A stretch of 39,083 nt of DNA, from positions 1 to 39,083 of IMG/VR virus record IMGVR_UViG_3300042391_000334; one strand, written 5' to 3'. Below the pieces are notes generated by a model. That model made no database searches, was not told the origin of the DNA, and worked only from the letters and a program-made list of their open reading frames with translations. Below, in pieces: positions 18,901-25,900 of this stretch; the first letter of the stretch is position 1; each line of letters opens with the position of its first letter. The position numbers and the translations under genes were made by a program. The DNA is from a virus.

Positions 18901-18940
18901 CTTCTGAAAATTCTACTCCGTTATAAATGTATATAGGCAT
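9920..18940 (-). CDS. 3006-aa polyvalent internal virion protein (zincin + HAD domains)
   Basis: This giant protein is the last gene of the virion operon. The N-terminus is MPIYIYNGVEFSEEEVIAKA, a short fold often seen at the front of phage polyvalent proteins. Residues about 520-700 hold long Gly/Ala-rich hydrophobic stretches (around 630: ILMAMMATGGAAGAAG), suited to membrane insertion during ejection. HEVGH at 1042-1046 is a zinc-metalloprotease signature. Residues about 2100-2260 carry all four HAD phosphatase motifs: DFDDT (2108-2112), ILTAR (near 2185), a Lys in AQAKADW, and FADD (near 2241). The C-terminal 700 residues are helical, like the large polyvalent-protein-associated regions, and end very basic (ERRRKRRRKMG). 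Three FSKA motifs (from 1198, 1657 and 2272) may mark borders. By position it replaces T7 gp16: packed in the capsid and ejected into the cell. A role as a cytoplasmic polyprotein is possible. Confidence 0.85.
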   Translation of the reverse strand: MPIYIYNGVEFSEEEVIAKAQEKGMDLESYLNKFGIEIVKDKVPGKPKPVVKKDAVATAKNTAFKSEEPSSVSPVNPFGKTKTFDPLGLQKLTKPKTDLIVERIDRWDKTGKSKKSVVGPKDKDYGSLYVKDQNKIGDYLTSTLKTKKATETFFGVEEEEGKQTLEKLYAGIPGLTFEETNATSGDITNRFDAVKAIYVDPFTGARKESDILQFDIGVMNASAEKRPQLANKNVDILKDFFNKNLKNVNLAKNKALREESKLIYNKELNNAITPEFRAEVNAEFDAPNLFTPRKESYAGTNLAGGMTMGTAGGGTYIVRPYENELNSAKKKILLDNPNISKEKLNIEADRLARTLLKTDAFNNRKASVAQGIIENDKTLQSKLYVGSLLANEAAVKEQNKATTQLKVAENAALTMQGLGKDAVSILNGEYKTEEEAVVIANKFKSVGIDMDVNNTELLTLKNGNTVSKGFYDAYLKLNEAYKANNLYATQAFKAQTNNLEKLNDSDIFTTAAAKNYDLGEKYLANIGLGTADILTGASYLSAKVLAAVTPFAYAGDEVSKLIYGEDAQTTSGKLDEWAVGYTKAVDDIRQSYVRDVSFKDAFKDGGNFGKFAAQEISQQIPILMAMMATGGAAGAAGVSAEGASTAMIGTFGAGSKMAQMQTEIAKGTADYSNTEIWLKSVGFGASEALFERVTTIPILKRATSHFAKFGGEDVVDDGIAAYFKSKSPGFVFDQFLESAGETGTAITQNIIDGRPVMENVDHAAFSGFGMGTVMSGVPYAHGLYLSAFSDYNSKEEIRTLHTDLKDLGKQFELTKKRAEKKAIAGLMDAKQQEINIAIEKQQNKINENLRSGAAQTVIAIENEKAKLQNEAKDIVNDKSIDSGLKEILIKDLRNKFNKLNNIKENALAPTNLMQDKSKFILLEANEPTRYNDLIDQATSNLGKKGVTTKETIEKEAYELYLGQEIDINIANASKVEGMELLAFNTKADVIPFIQSNENIPDDEKANIINEIQKGGDGFNIRNLSVVVKENMLANQRTQIGSHEVGHGVFNAIFKNNPEAFIPVANQLLVTTKKLDKKLYDKLAKNIDKVGDKFDAQEVISRFLESVSSGDISFAEKKNSFLSGLFGSMIQREFIEEYDFDFKGQTDMFNFVVGLGKKIKEGTLTLKEIQAASESTIATAEVNPKDFKNVVLDNGGVSFSKAKVAEVQAKIDALEDQYDNDDIEYDDYENKLKIFNEELKIAKAMPEVEVTQEASVIKKEPVKKESIAKEPRSKGNLQNLLDTKYGGDQKRLASEGLRNTPSGSVTNDFSKSIIGKELGGTVETITRRLYDPIAADAKRNVTRDEYKDALIQSAALLINNEFDASKQTLDKFISSRLNLRANALASELGIEGATKGGIKKDVEDQKALMAEETVIEAKEKPKYKNALEAKVFPLEVLKTATNKIITIVRTLKSRIDAPVTLNRTITPLISEIRDEVGKQLDIDIKTMLGGKKDGVLRKELLRNKRYILENMTTTWLMAKDGQGGIPQAVQKQIDGKWVNFPDWVGKKIDREKTTTDQAGRTSGAELVRRLPNVANNISDEVFLSQIIGPDGNPIRGRKESLSKAMSEEGAFDIINADLAEEGPIFDALATNQERLGYEMANNFAATFSKQAERGNVKFSKAVQEAQKILVELPNNVKTELIGVDGNKLYNFISTVPNSGEVEFLFNFAYKDSYFEPKYKNKIINAIKGIYLFYEAKSGTKTPKNYGINIGEDFLSFANRKIFNALSKDQSLALALNIPNSSLQWKTEDRRIAAQKEMKDFHVSAIEYFSKTMSAAEANKLFTRLFSRAFSYGKDQSLFNNQEGFFNAFLEGQPGFTIGAGEVRGRTILYNGTKVNSNIGAYGQSTSAKDITEFIKTGKTDKVNIEERKAISTEAKKDLEIMVTALKGMYEAGLVNNTQLGLIFKSLGGSMNSPLKLASELRYVAEKGNYSSNPKEWVYEHVPPSSYISRIAIGIITGKTDTSITDFMAKLINNSYVTILPKSFDKSVNEIYKSNMPFYYNIGDNPLIRYLDAGFNGKEVPAFYDLYNKKQINNAVVKDTFSSEIIKDTQEAVLKSYNLSRAPKGISVFDFDDTSAFTSGSVLYTMPDGTKGKLNAEEFAKDGSSMLDNGAVFDFSEFSKVVDGRPGPMVEKMKKMIAKFGNENFFILTARPANAAVPIKEFLDSIGIDIPLENITGLGNSTAQAKADWMTAKAAEGYNDFYFADDAIQNVAAVKDALDVLDVKSKIQQARIKFSKAISPEFNKIIEENTGMADYKVFSDIVARRRGADKNKFDFYVPPSAADFELLLYKFIGKGKRGEEQQKFFADALLKPYANGNDLMDAARQSIKRGYKALTDQFPNIKNKIEKLTPDGDFTYDQAIRVAMWTEEGVEIPGISQRDQKKLTELVNNDPELVVFKQGLIIAGRQGKGWVTPTEFWDASTIISDLHNLTEGEGRKKFLAEFIENAQEMFGKWENGKLVGPNINKVEAVYGTNVREAIEDVLWRMTTGKNRSQGKDKETSMWANWVTGSTGAIMFLNVRSAALQLIGAVNFLNLRDNNPIAAAAAFANQKQYWEDFARIWNSDKMKERRGGLKEDVAAAEIANAAAGSKNKVGAVLSYLLKIGYTPTQMADSFAIASGGAPFYRNRIKSYLKEGMTEQEAETAAWSDFTKVSDETQQSGDPRDISKQQASAAGRLLLTFQNTAMQQSRIVKKAILDLKNRRGNDKTNVAKIAYYLAIQNTMFAVLQQGLFAVAFGYDDEDKEKPEKEKKLNEKLVDVTDGVIDTILRGTGFTGGVIATLKNMAKKYLEERDKKFKADYAKVMLEGANISPPIGSKLRKLYSGLQQTKFEKDLIAERGWGVMQDGTVHLGPMYGVSGKLVESFTNVPMDRLVTKIENASQAMNTQNEAWQRVMVGLGWSPYSIGIEESTGDQAIRAKAKEVRKEEGKIKAKETRERTKDSISNLPMRERIKLKRAAALERRRKRRRKMG

Positions 18941-18959
18941 ATTCTATTTTATTTTATTA

Positions 18960-20450
18960 TTAAGGTAATGTAACTGTTTTGGTTTTGCTTTCTAAATATT
19001 TTTTAAGAGTTTTTCTAGAAAATGCTCGTGGATTCCTATCACTAACTATTTGCCCCTTAGAGTTTACATAAAATTTTTCATCAATACCTTTCCCTCCTTT
19101 AGGACCAGGGAAATTTACTGTAAATTCCGAATCTGGGTCAGCTACAAGAGCATTATAATTTTGTATTGCTGCACTTACGTCGGAATCTGAAAGTACTCTA
19201 GCTGTTCCGCTTTTTGCCCCTCCAGCTTTTCCTGAGCCTTTTCCTGAGCCTTTTGCAGGTTCTTCAGCTTTTTCTATAAATGAAACTTGATCTTTATCAG
19301 GTTTTAATAATGGTTGTGTTGGGGCTATCTGAGTATTAATATAATATTCTTTATAATCCTTAATAAATTTTTTCTTGCCTGCCTCATCCAATGGCTTGTT
19401 AGGGTCAAAGCAATAATCAATACCAGCCCAACGCCCTTGCGGCTTGGCTATTATATCATTATAAAAATCAATTGCAGATGATTGATTTGCATCCAATAAT
19501 CCATTTGCTTGAGCTGTTAACGTAGTTTCAAAGTTTGGATCTTCTTTAATTCTAGCAATATCTACTTTTTGGGTATAAGTTGTTATGTCAGTGCCATCAG
19601 GCGTTTTTGTTCTATTTACTATAACTTCAGGTCTGCCATTGGCGTCTTTGGCTAAAAAATCGGGGTTAATACGGCCGGTTGGCATTGGATCACCTTTTTC
19701 CCCTGGCTTAACAGGCATAGTTTCAAATATACTTGAGTTTGTGGATTTTAATTTATCAAATTCTGCTATTTGATTTGGTATTACTCTGATAATTCCATTA
19801 CCTTGAGAAATCTTTTTTAATTGATCTGCATCAAATTCTTGCAAAACGGTTCCGTCTATATCAGATACTTTCCACATTAGTTTTGTTGGATCACCATCCT
19901 TAAAATACACCTCTTTTCTTCCCTCAACTTTTTGTAATAGTACATTCATTGCCTTAAGGAATGTAGGATTATTGCTTGAAGCAATACCGCCTTGCACCGC
20001 AACACCTTTTGCTAATTTTTCTGTGAGCGTTTCGCTAGCCCCGGACATCGTAGCAATAGACTGCACTACATTATCAACAGACCCTTGAATCTGTCCTAAT
20101 CGTTTCATTGCCCCTTGTTTGTCTGGCAATGTTCCATTTAACATACCAGAACGAATCTGCACCGCCTCATTAATTAATGGTTCATATGTTTTGGCCCAAT
20201 CAACAGAAGGGTCGGAAGCCGTAGACTTAGCTAAATCCGTATATAATGAGAACTCATATTCCTGAGCTTTCATTTCGTTGGCTTTTATTTGTTTAGCATT
20301 GGCTTCTAATTGCTCTCTTATTTCTTTTTGTCTAGCGCTATAGGCATCAGCAACCTTTGCAAAAGTTCCAGATATAGTATCCTGTAACCTTTGATAATGT
20401 TGCGAAGTTTGTGTATCTATGTATGTTTCTGGATTTGAGTAAGCTCCCAT
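18960..20450 (-). CDS. Internal virion/core protein (T7 gp15-position), 496 aa
   Basis: This 496-residue protein has no firm family. Residues 1-75 are helical and coiled-coil-like (YQRLQDTISGTFAKVADAYSARQKEI, then KQIKANEMKAQEYEFSLYTDLAK). A mixed middle part follows. A Gly/Ser/Lys linker from a 12-base DNA repeat (KGSGKGSGKAGG near 410) leads to a small C-terminal domain with a basic end. There is no signal peptide or enzyme motif. It lies between the gp14-like 246-aa gene and the 3006-aa gene, the same order as the T7 internal core genes 14-15-16. It is therefore probably a cargo protein loaded into the head and ejected with DNA. Transcription is continuous, with only 19 bases to the next gene. 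Confidence 0.72.
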   Translation of the reverse strand: MGAYSNPETYIDTQTSQHYQRLQDTISGTFAKVADAYSARQKEIREQLEANAKQIKANEMKAQEYEFSLYTDLAKSTASDPSVDWAKTYEPLINEAVQIRSGMLNGTLPDKQGAMKRLGQIQGSVDNVVQSIATMSGASETLTEKLAKGVAVQGGIASSNNPTFLKAMNVLLQKVEGRKEVYFKDGDPTKLMWKVSDIDGTVLQEFDADQLKKISQGNGIIRVIPNQIAEFDKLKSTNSSIFETMPVKPGEKGDPMPTGRINPDFLAKDANGRPEVIVNRTKTPDGTDITTYTQKVDIARIKEDPNFETTLTAQANGLLDANQSSAIDFYNDIIAKPQGRWAGIDYCFDPNKPLDEAGKKKFIKDYKEYYINTQIAPTQPLLKPDKDQVSFIEKAEEPAKGSGKGSGKAGGAKSGTARVLSDSDVSAAIQNYNALVADPDSEFTVNFPGPKGGKGIDEKFYVNSKGQIVSDRNPRAFSRKTLKKYLESKTKTVTLP

Positions 20451-20470
20451 ATATTATGTTTTGTTATTTA

Positions 20471-21282
20471 TTATAGTGATGGCGTGTAGCTGCCCCATTC
20501 TTCCCCAACTTCTACTGGTGGACGCCCAATTCCCTGGGCTGTTACTTTCCCGGCCCAAGCGCACTCATGTAAGATCCTAATGCACCCGTAACACCACCTA
20601 TCATTCCGGTTAATGCGCCTGTCTTATCCGCCCGAGCCTGAGCTTCTTGAGCTTCTGCTCCACTTAATTGAGCAGCAACTCTATCTATTTTACCTTGTTC
20701 TCTACTTTCTCTTGCCCCAAACATGAACTGTTTACCAGCAGCTTCAGCGCCTTGAACTCTTTGAGCCTCACTAATCTGAACCCCTTGAATTCTTTGCTCT
20801 TCTGCCATTTTCATTCTTTGCATATCTGCCTCTCCTTGAGCTTTTAATTTTTCATTAGCTGCTTCTTGTTGTTCAATGTTAGCCGAAATACCTTGCTTAC
20901 TTTTTAATGCAGCTTGAGCTAATGCAGTAGCACCCCCAGCGCTTGATCCAGTTTCCTTTAAAGTATCTAAGGTGTTAGCTAAAGCAATATCAGTCTCTTG
21001 AGCTTGAAATTTTGATGCTTGAGTTGCAACTCCTAAATTAGCATAAGGATTACTTATCATACCAGACAAATTTTTAGCAAGTCCGCTGACGTCTTTAGTT
21101 GTTTCATAAGGATTGATAATTGCTTGTCTGCTATTTTCTAAGCTATTTAATTGACCTTCTAATTGTCTCCTTTTTTCGGCAGCGGCTGCGGCGGCACGAT
21201 CGGCACTCCCCATCCCCATTATTCCTCCAATTATACTGGATCCTGCGCTTATAAGCATTCCAGCCGCTAATGGTATTGGCAT
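20471..21282 (-). CDS. Internal virion protein (T7 gp14-like), 246 aa, with probable -1 frameshift extension to 270 aa
   Basis: The zero-frame product is 246 residues and stops at 20542. The N-terminus is a Gly/Ala-rich hydrophobic segment (IPLAAGMLISAGSSIIGGIMGMG), a membrane-active type expected of gp14-like ejection proteins. A long Ala/Glu/Gln-rich coiled coil follows (AAAAAAEKRRQLEGQLNSLE, then KLKAQGEADMQRMKMAEEQR and similar), and the C-terminal part is Gly-rich (TGMIGGVTGALGSYMSALGPGK). The last two sense codons sit in a slippery heptamer. A -1 shift adds 24 residues, starting VTAQGIGRPP and ending GSYTPSL. That extension fills the otherwise unusual 91-base gap and leaves 20 bases before the next gene, much like its neighbours. 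By position it is the first internal core protein. Both forms may be in virions. A sequencing error of one base is the main alternative explanation. Confidence 0.75.
20524..20551 (-). other. Predicted -1 ribosomal frameshift site with downstream hairpin
   Basis: On the - strand the last codons of the 246-aa gene read CCG GGA AAG TAA. With the preceding G this gives the heptamer G GGA AAG (20551-20545), which fits X XXY YYZ. The zero-frame stop follows at once. After a 5-base spacer comes GCCCA (20539-20535), a 6-base loop and TGGGC (20528-20524). A -1 slip enters an open frame of 24 codons ending with TAA at 20473-20471. The geometry (heptamer, 5-9 base spacer, stem) is that of known -1 recoding signals. 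Confidence 0.65.
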
Positions 21283-21319
21283 AATTATTTATTTTTAAAG
21301 TTCGTTTTATTTTTATTTA

Positions 21320-21336
21320 ATCCTAATTAATAGGAT
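21320..21336 (-). other. Short inverted repeat at the end of the 517-aa gene
   Basis: ATCCTA (21320-21325) and TAGGAT (21331-21336) form a 6-bp stem with a 5-base loop, overlapping the stop codon of the 517-aa gene. The transcript after it is A-rich rather than U-rich, so it does not look like an efficient terminator. It may stabilise the RNA end or be chance. Confidence 0.3.
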
Positions 21337-22880
21337 GACATTACATAATTTGATGATACAGAATATAATTCTGCGGCTTGAGGCGTTGAAGGATTTACAA
21401 ACGTCATTTTGACTGTAGAGTAAAATCCTTTTATACCATTCATAGAATTACCATAAATAACTTCCCCATAAGTTGCTGGCGTATTATTTATAATAGTTCC
21501 AAAATATTTATTTTCTTTTCTTTTAAAATTATTTGTAAACAATTGGTTTTCTAAAGCAGCTAAGCTACTTGCATTAACTGCCTTATCGATTGGTACTCCA
21601 ATATCAGAATTAGAGTATAGTTCTGTTAAAGCCCATCCTGTAGACCCTTCATAATTCAATGTATTGAAGTTCTTAGAAGCTGAAACCTCGGGATTAAATA
21701 TTAGGGTAACATTTGCATCGTACTGTACTCCATAGAAATTACAATAGTTTATAGATGTTGCAATAGGATCAGCATAATGTCTCCATATATTACCATTCTT
21801 AAAAGTATAGAAGTTATTTCTTAAACTGCCTGATAAACTAGGTTTAAATGAGAATCTACTTGTCCATCCTGTGCAATCTTCATCAAACGCTAATGTTTGA
21901 AATTGCTCTGTGTTAGCAGGCTGTAATGATACAACATATTGTTTATTGTACATATCCCATCCGCCAATTATTTTACCTGTACTGCCAATTAAAGATAAAT
22001 TATCTCTAAAGAAATCTATCATGCCATATGCTGATATTTCAGTTATACCGTCTTGAGATAATCTTAGAACAACGTTCTGGTTCTTGTCTACAAAGTATTT
22101 TCTGTATCCATAAACAGCAAAACTTTCAGGGTTAGTACTTATGCCATAGTTACCAGCATATTGCTGAACCTGACCAATTACTTGAGCTCCGGAAGTAGTC
22201 ATTGGTTGTCCTTCGGCTGAATAAATTGCATCTTTGTCGATCAATGCTCTACTTACTTTTGATTCTTGGAATATAATTAAGTTTGTATCTTCGGCATATA
22301 GTTTTTGTATTGATCCAACCGATGGATCCACGCTTCTTGTTATATCATCAGCTACTGAGAATTGGTTCGTATTATTAACCCCTGTTCTAGAGTTAAATAC
22401 CCCAGAATAAATCAGCGAATTAAATCTATGTTGTTGCGAAGTAGAATCTTCAACTAAGTACGCTTTAACCCCAAAATCAACTGAGGTATTATTATAACCG
22501 CCTCGTATTCTTGCTTCCTCTATATACCAATCAGACTCGTCAGTAGACGCATAAGCTGCTGGAATATGTGAAAAATCTGTAATAACCCCAAATGTAATAG
22601 CTGTTAAATCAGGTATATCTGTAGGAACAAGGTCTGATAACACTATTGTATATGTTCCATCAATATATAATATTGTATTTGTATATGTTGTGCCTGAAAT
22701 ACTATAACTTAAGGTTTGACCAACACCTAAGGATTGAGTATTTTCATTTAATGTCATTATATTGGTGTCCTCAGCAACGTCGCCATCGACAGTATAAGTG
22801 CCCCCTGTAACATTTACAATAGTATCCATTTTTTTTAACCAAAATGAATTAAAATATTTTAGTTCTAATGTTGCTGCCAT
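21327..22880 (-). CDS. Muzzle/tail-nozzle-like protein, C-terminal half (517 aa)
   Basis: This 517-residue virion protein opens with LELKYFNSFWLKKM and a beta-rich insert. From about residue 118 (SDWYIEEARIRGGYNN) onwards it resembles the distal half of the long nozzle/muzzle proteins of short-tailed Bacteroidota phages: RFNSLIYSGVF, NQFSVADDITRSVDPSVGSI, LIIFQESKVSRALIDKDAIY, GISTNPESFAVYGYRKYFVD and VVLRLSQDGITEISAYGMID. These repeats suggest a beta-propeller-like body. The gene upstream has only the proximal half, so the two may assemble as one tail-tip structure, in the position of T7 gp12. It is separated by 44 bases on each side from its neighbours. The family assignment rests on remembered motif similarity and is moderately sure. 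Confidence 0.68.
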   Translation of the reverse strand: MAATLELKYFNSFWLKKMDTIVNVTGGTYTVDGDVAEDTNIMTLNENTQSLGVGQTLSYSISGTTYTNTILYIDGTYTIVLSDLVPTDIPDLTAITFGVITDFSHIPAAYASTDESDWYIEEARIRGGYNNTSVDFGVKAYLVEDSTSQQHRFNSLIYSGVFNSRTGVNNTNQFSVADDITRSVDPSVGSIQKLYAEDTNLIIFQESKVSRALIDKDAIYSAEGQPMTTSGAQVIGQVQQYAGNYGISTNPESFAVYGYRKYFVDKNQNVVLRLSQDGITEISAYGMIDFFRDNLSLIGSTGKIIGGWDMYNKQYVVSLQPANTEQFQTLAFDEDCTGWTSRFSFKPSLSGSLRNNFYTFKNGNIWRHYADPIATSINYCNFYGVQYDANVTLIFNPEVSASKNFNTLNYEGSTGWALTELYSNSDIGVPIDKAVNASSLAALENQLFTNNFKRKENKYFGTIINNTPATYGEVIYGNSMNGIKGFYSTVKMTFVNPSTPQAAELYSVSSNYVMSSY

Positions 22881-22924
22881 ATTTAATAATTACTTGTTTT
22901 TTTCTATTTTTAATTGGTGGATGC

Positions 22925-25900
22925 TTACGCTATAGTTACAGATTGGGTTAGGTTTCTACCAAAGTTATACAACGGAGCTGGTGTTGGAGAAAATTCTACT
23001 GTCCATGCTGTTTGAACTGTATTTACAGGTGCTCCTGCTGGAAGAACATTTACAACTCTGCCATCAATATCAAACTTAGCTGAAAATATTGGAGAATTAG
23101 TTATCGGCGGGTCGGAAAAATAATAACCTCCAAAAGGTATAACCTCATTATAATTTCTATTCTTGTTTTGAAATAAATAAAATTTATCCGGCACAGGAGG
23201 CACCCACGGTGTTGAAAAAGCAGAATCCAAATAAAACTGTTTTACATGAAGACCATTATTTGTTGTTGCATATACCGTTCCAGTAGGCGACGGATACACA
23301 TTAAAAGCAATTGGTGTTCCAGTCGGTAATGTAGTTCCAATAGGGGCAGATAAAATAACTTGCGTTCCAATAACCCCAGTTACTTGACTTCCAAGGCCAC
23401 CGAGTGTAGAAGTTGCATATAGCCCTGCTACGATTTGAAAATCGGCTACATTTAAATTTAATATGTTAGTACCAACAAAAGCTTCTGATGCTAATGTTCC
23501 AGATGTTAGAAATGGAAATCCCGTTGTAGCATCTTGTGTATCATATGGCACAGCATTAGGATCCCCGACTATTGGAGGAGGAGCATACTCTGTAAGCTGA
23601 ACATTATATTCATAAGCCGGCAATGGCGATACAATTACTGGATTAGTATAATTAATAGGAGGTACGTAACTGTAATTAGCATCTTTAACACTAACCCTTG
23701 TTGAAAAATGTACCGCACAATCAACAAAAGGAGGTGGATCATCCGGGTTATCATTTGTAGTATACTCGTGCCACAATACTAAACAGTATTCTCCAGGAGT
23801 AGATGTTATAAAAGATAATTGTTTTTCCACAAGTGTACCAGAAGCTGCAATACTACCGGTTCTTACACCAAAAGCGTTAAGCGAACCTGGAGGCATTCCT
23901 GTTGTTCTAAAAATGCCGTCTGTCCATTCATCATTATCAGAGCCTACATTATTATCATCAAATATGGAAGTCCATACGTTATCAGGCGGTCCAAAATCTT
24001 GGCGATAATATAATATAAATTTTACTTTGCTTTGTCTAAACTGATTTAAACTGCTTTCCCCAGTTGTAGTTATAGTCCATTCTAATTCTCCTTGCGTAAG
24101 CCCAAAAATTTCAGCTGGATCAGAAAAAAGATCGGCTCCATTTGCTTCTTGAACATTGACATATTTTTGGTATGCTCCAGTTCCAGAATATGGAACATCA
24201 ACACCAAGATCATTTTTGTAGTATGTATTTGTTAAATCCGGTAAGTTTGGATTAGTGTTAGTTATTGAATCTAATTGGTAATTACCTCTACCAATATATA
24301 CTGCTCCGTATCCTTGCCCAGGTACTGGGTTACAAGTTGTACTACCCGTATAATATTGGTAAATCCAATTATTAGGGGTATCATAAGATTGTAAATAATC
24401 ATTAACCGGCTGTGGACCAACAGTTATATTGACGAATATTGTATCAGATTTAGAATTATATGGATTAGGTCCGCTTACTCCACCTAATGTAGCATTGAAA
24501 GCATCCCATACTCTTATTTGTAATACATAAGTGCCTAATAAAACATTAGGATCACGTAATCTTAAATCTCCGGTGACAGGGTTTATCTCAAAATAATTAG
24601 CAGCATTGCCGCCGATTATTTCCCAATATAAATCAATTTGATCAGTGACTGGCGGTGGAGGAACTGGTATTAATGGGTCTGTTCCAGGATTAACTCTTGC
24701 TCCGTTTTTAGCATCCATATTAACAATGAAGTCCGCATCCTCCTGTATTACTCTATCATATGCACTTGCAGGTTGATTAAACGACGGCGCAATATTGCCC
24801 AGCCTTCCGGTATAATTGATATAAGCAAATACCCCAGGTTGCCATTCTACTTTAATTTCAAAGTTAAAAGTGCTGTCTCCTAAAGAGGCACCATAATCAA
24901 AAACAAAATAGTCTTTTATTATAAATCTATAAAATCCAGATCCTATAAATGTTTCTTCTATATCAAACTTATTGGTAACTACGCTTCCAGAAACTGTTGT
25001 TACAAGTGAAAATGTAGGTACACTATATAATGCTAATGGAAATCCAGTATTATTTAAAATTTCAAAATCAGAGGTTATATATTTAGAGTCCGCATCTCCA
25101 GTATTTGGATCAGTCCCTTTAGGATCTTGATCTTCAAAGAAAATAAATTCCTCTGGGTTTATAGAGGCGGGGCCATTATAGCCGCTTAGTACATCGTAGT
25201 TTAAATCAGAAATATAGCCTGTTGAAGCAGTTTCCCAAAATAAAGCTAAAGAAGAGAAATCAGGAACGGTTTCATATACACTTAAGAATGGAACCATTAA
25301 TTTACTTAAAACTCCAATTCTTTTTGCTGTAGAAATTCTACCTATTAATGGTTTTGTTTGTAACTGATAAAAATTAATACCAGCTCTTCCGCTAACATTA
25401 TCTACTGTATTATCCAAAAAGTCAAAGTCTGCCGCTGTAGCGATAGATGATACCACATCAGCTTTTCTAGAAGGGAAATACTGAATGCTTTCCGCCCTAG
25501 TAATAATAATGTCAAGAGGCCCCCAACTAGTCCTAGTCCAGTTTCCTGGTGTAAAAGTTATTATACCTTTAGTGGGGTCAATAGGATCGACTATATTTGA
25601 CGTGACTACGGTATTTGCATACCATGTATATGGAGGAATAGCATCACGACAGTCTATCCCATCTCCAGGGTTCGCATTTTCAAGTTCTCCGCCGGGTCCT
25701 AAAAGGTATGATATTGTAGTGGTGTATTTATTATCAACAAGCGCCGCTTCGGCTGTAAAGGTATTTGTTAAAGCAGAATTTTCTACTCTACCGAATAATT
25801 GTACGCTACTACGATATTGTTTTTGATCAGGACCAACCTCTGTTAAATCCCTTGGTATTTTATTTATATTATCATTAATTAATACAATGTGACTTGTCTT

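Noticed and set aside
10000-18940. Several 60-110 codon + strand ORFs inside the 3006-codon gene
   Set aside because: They are antisense shadows of the giant gene: Ser/Leu/Phe-rich low-complexity translations with no motifs or gene-like spacing.
20524-20539. Hairpin after the 246-aa gene as a terminator
   Set aside because: The stem is short and has no U tract, and it sits inside the open -1 frame at the spacing expected for a frameshift stimulator.
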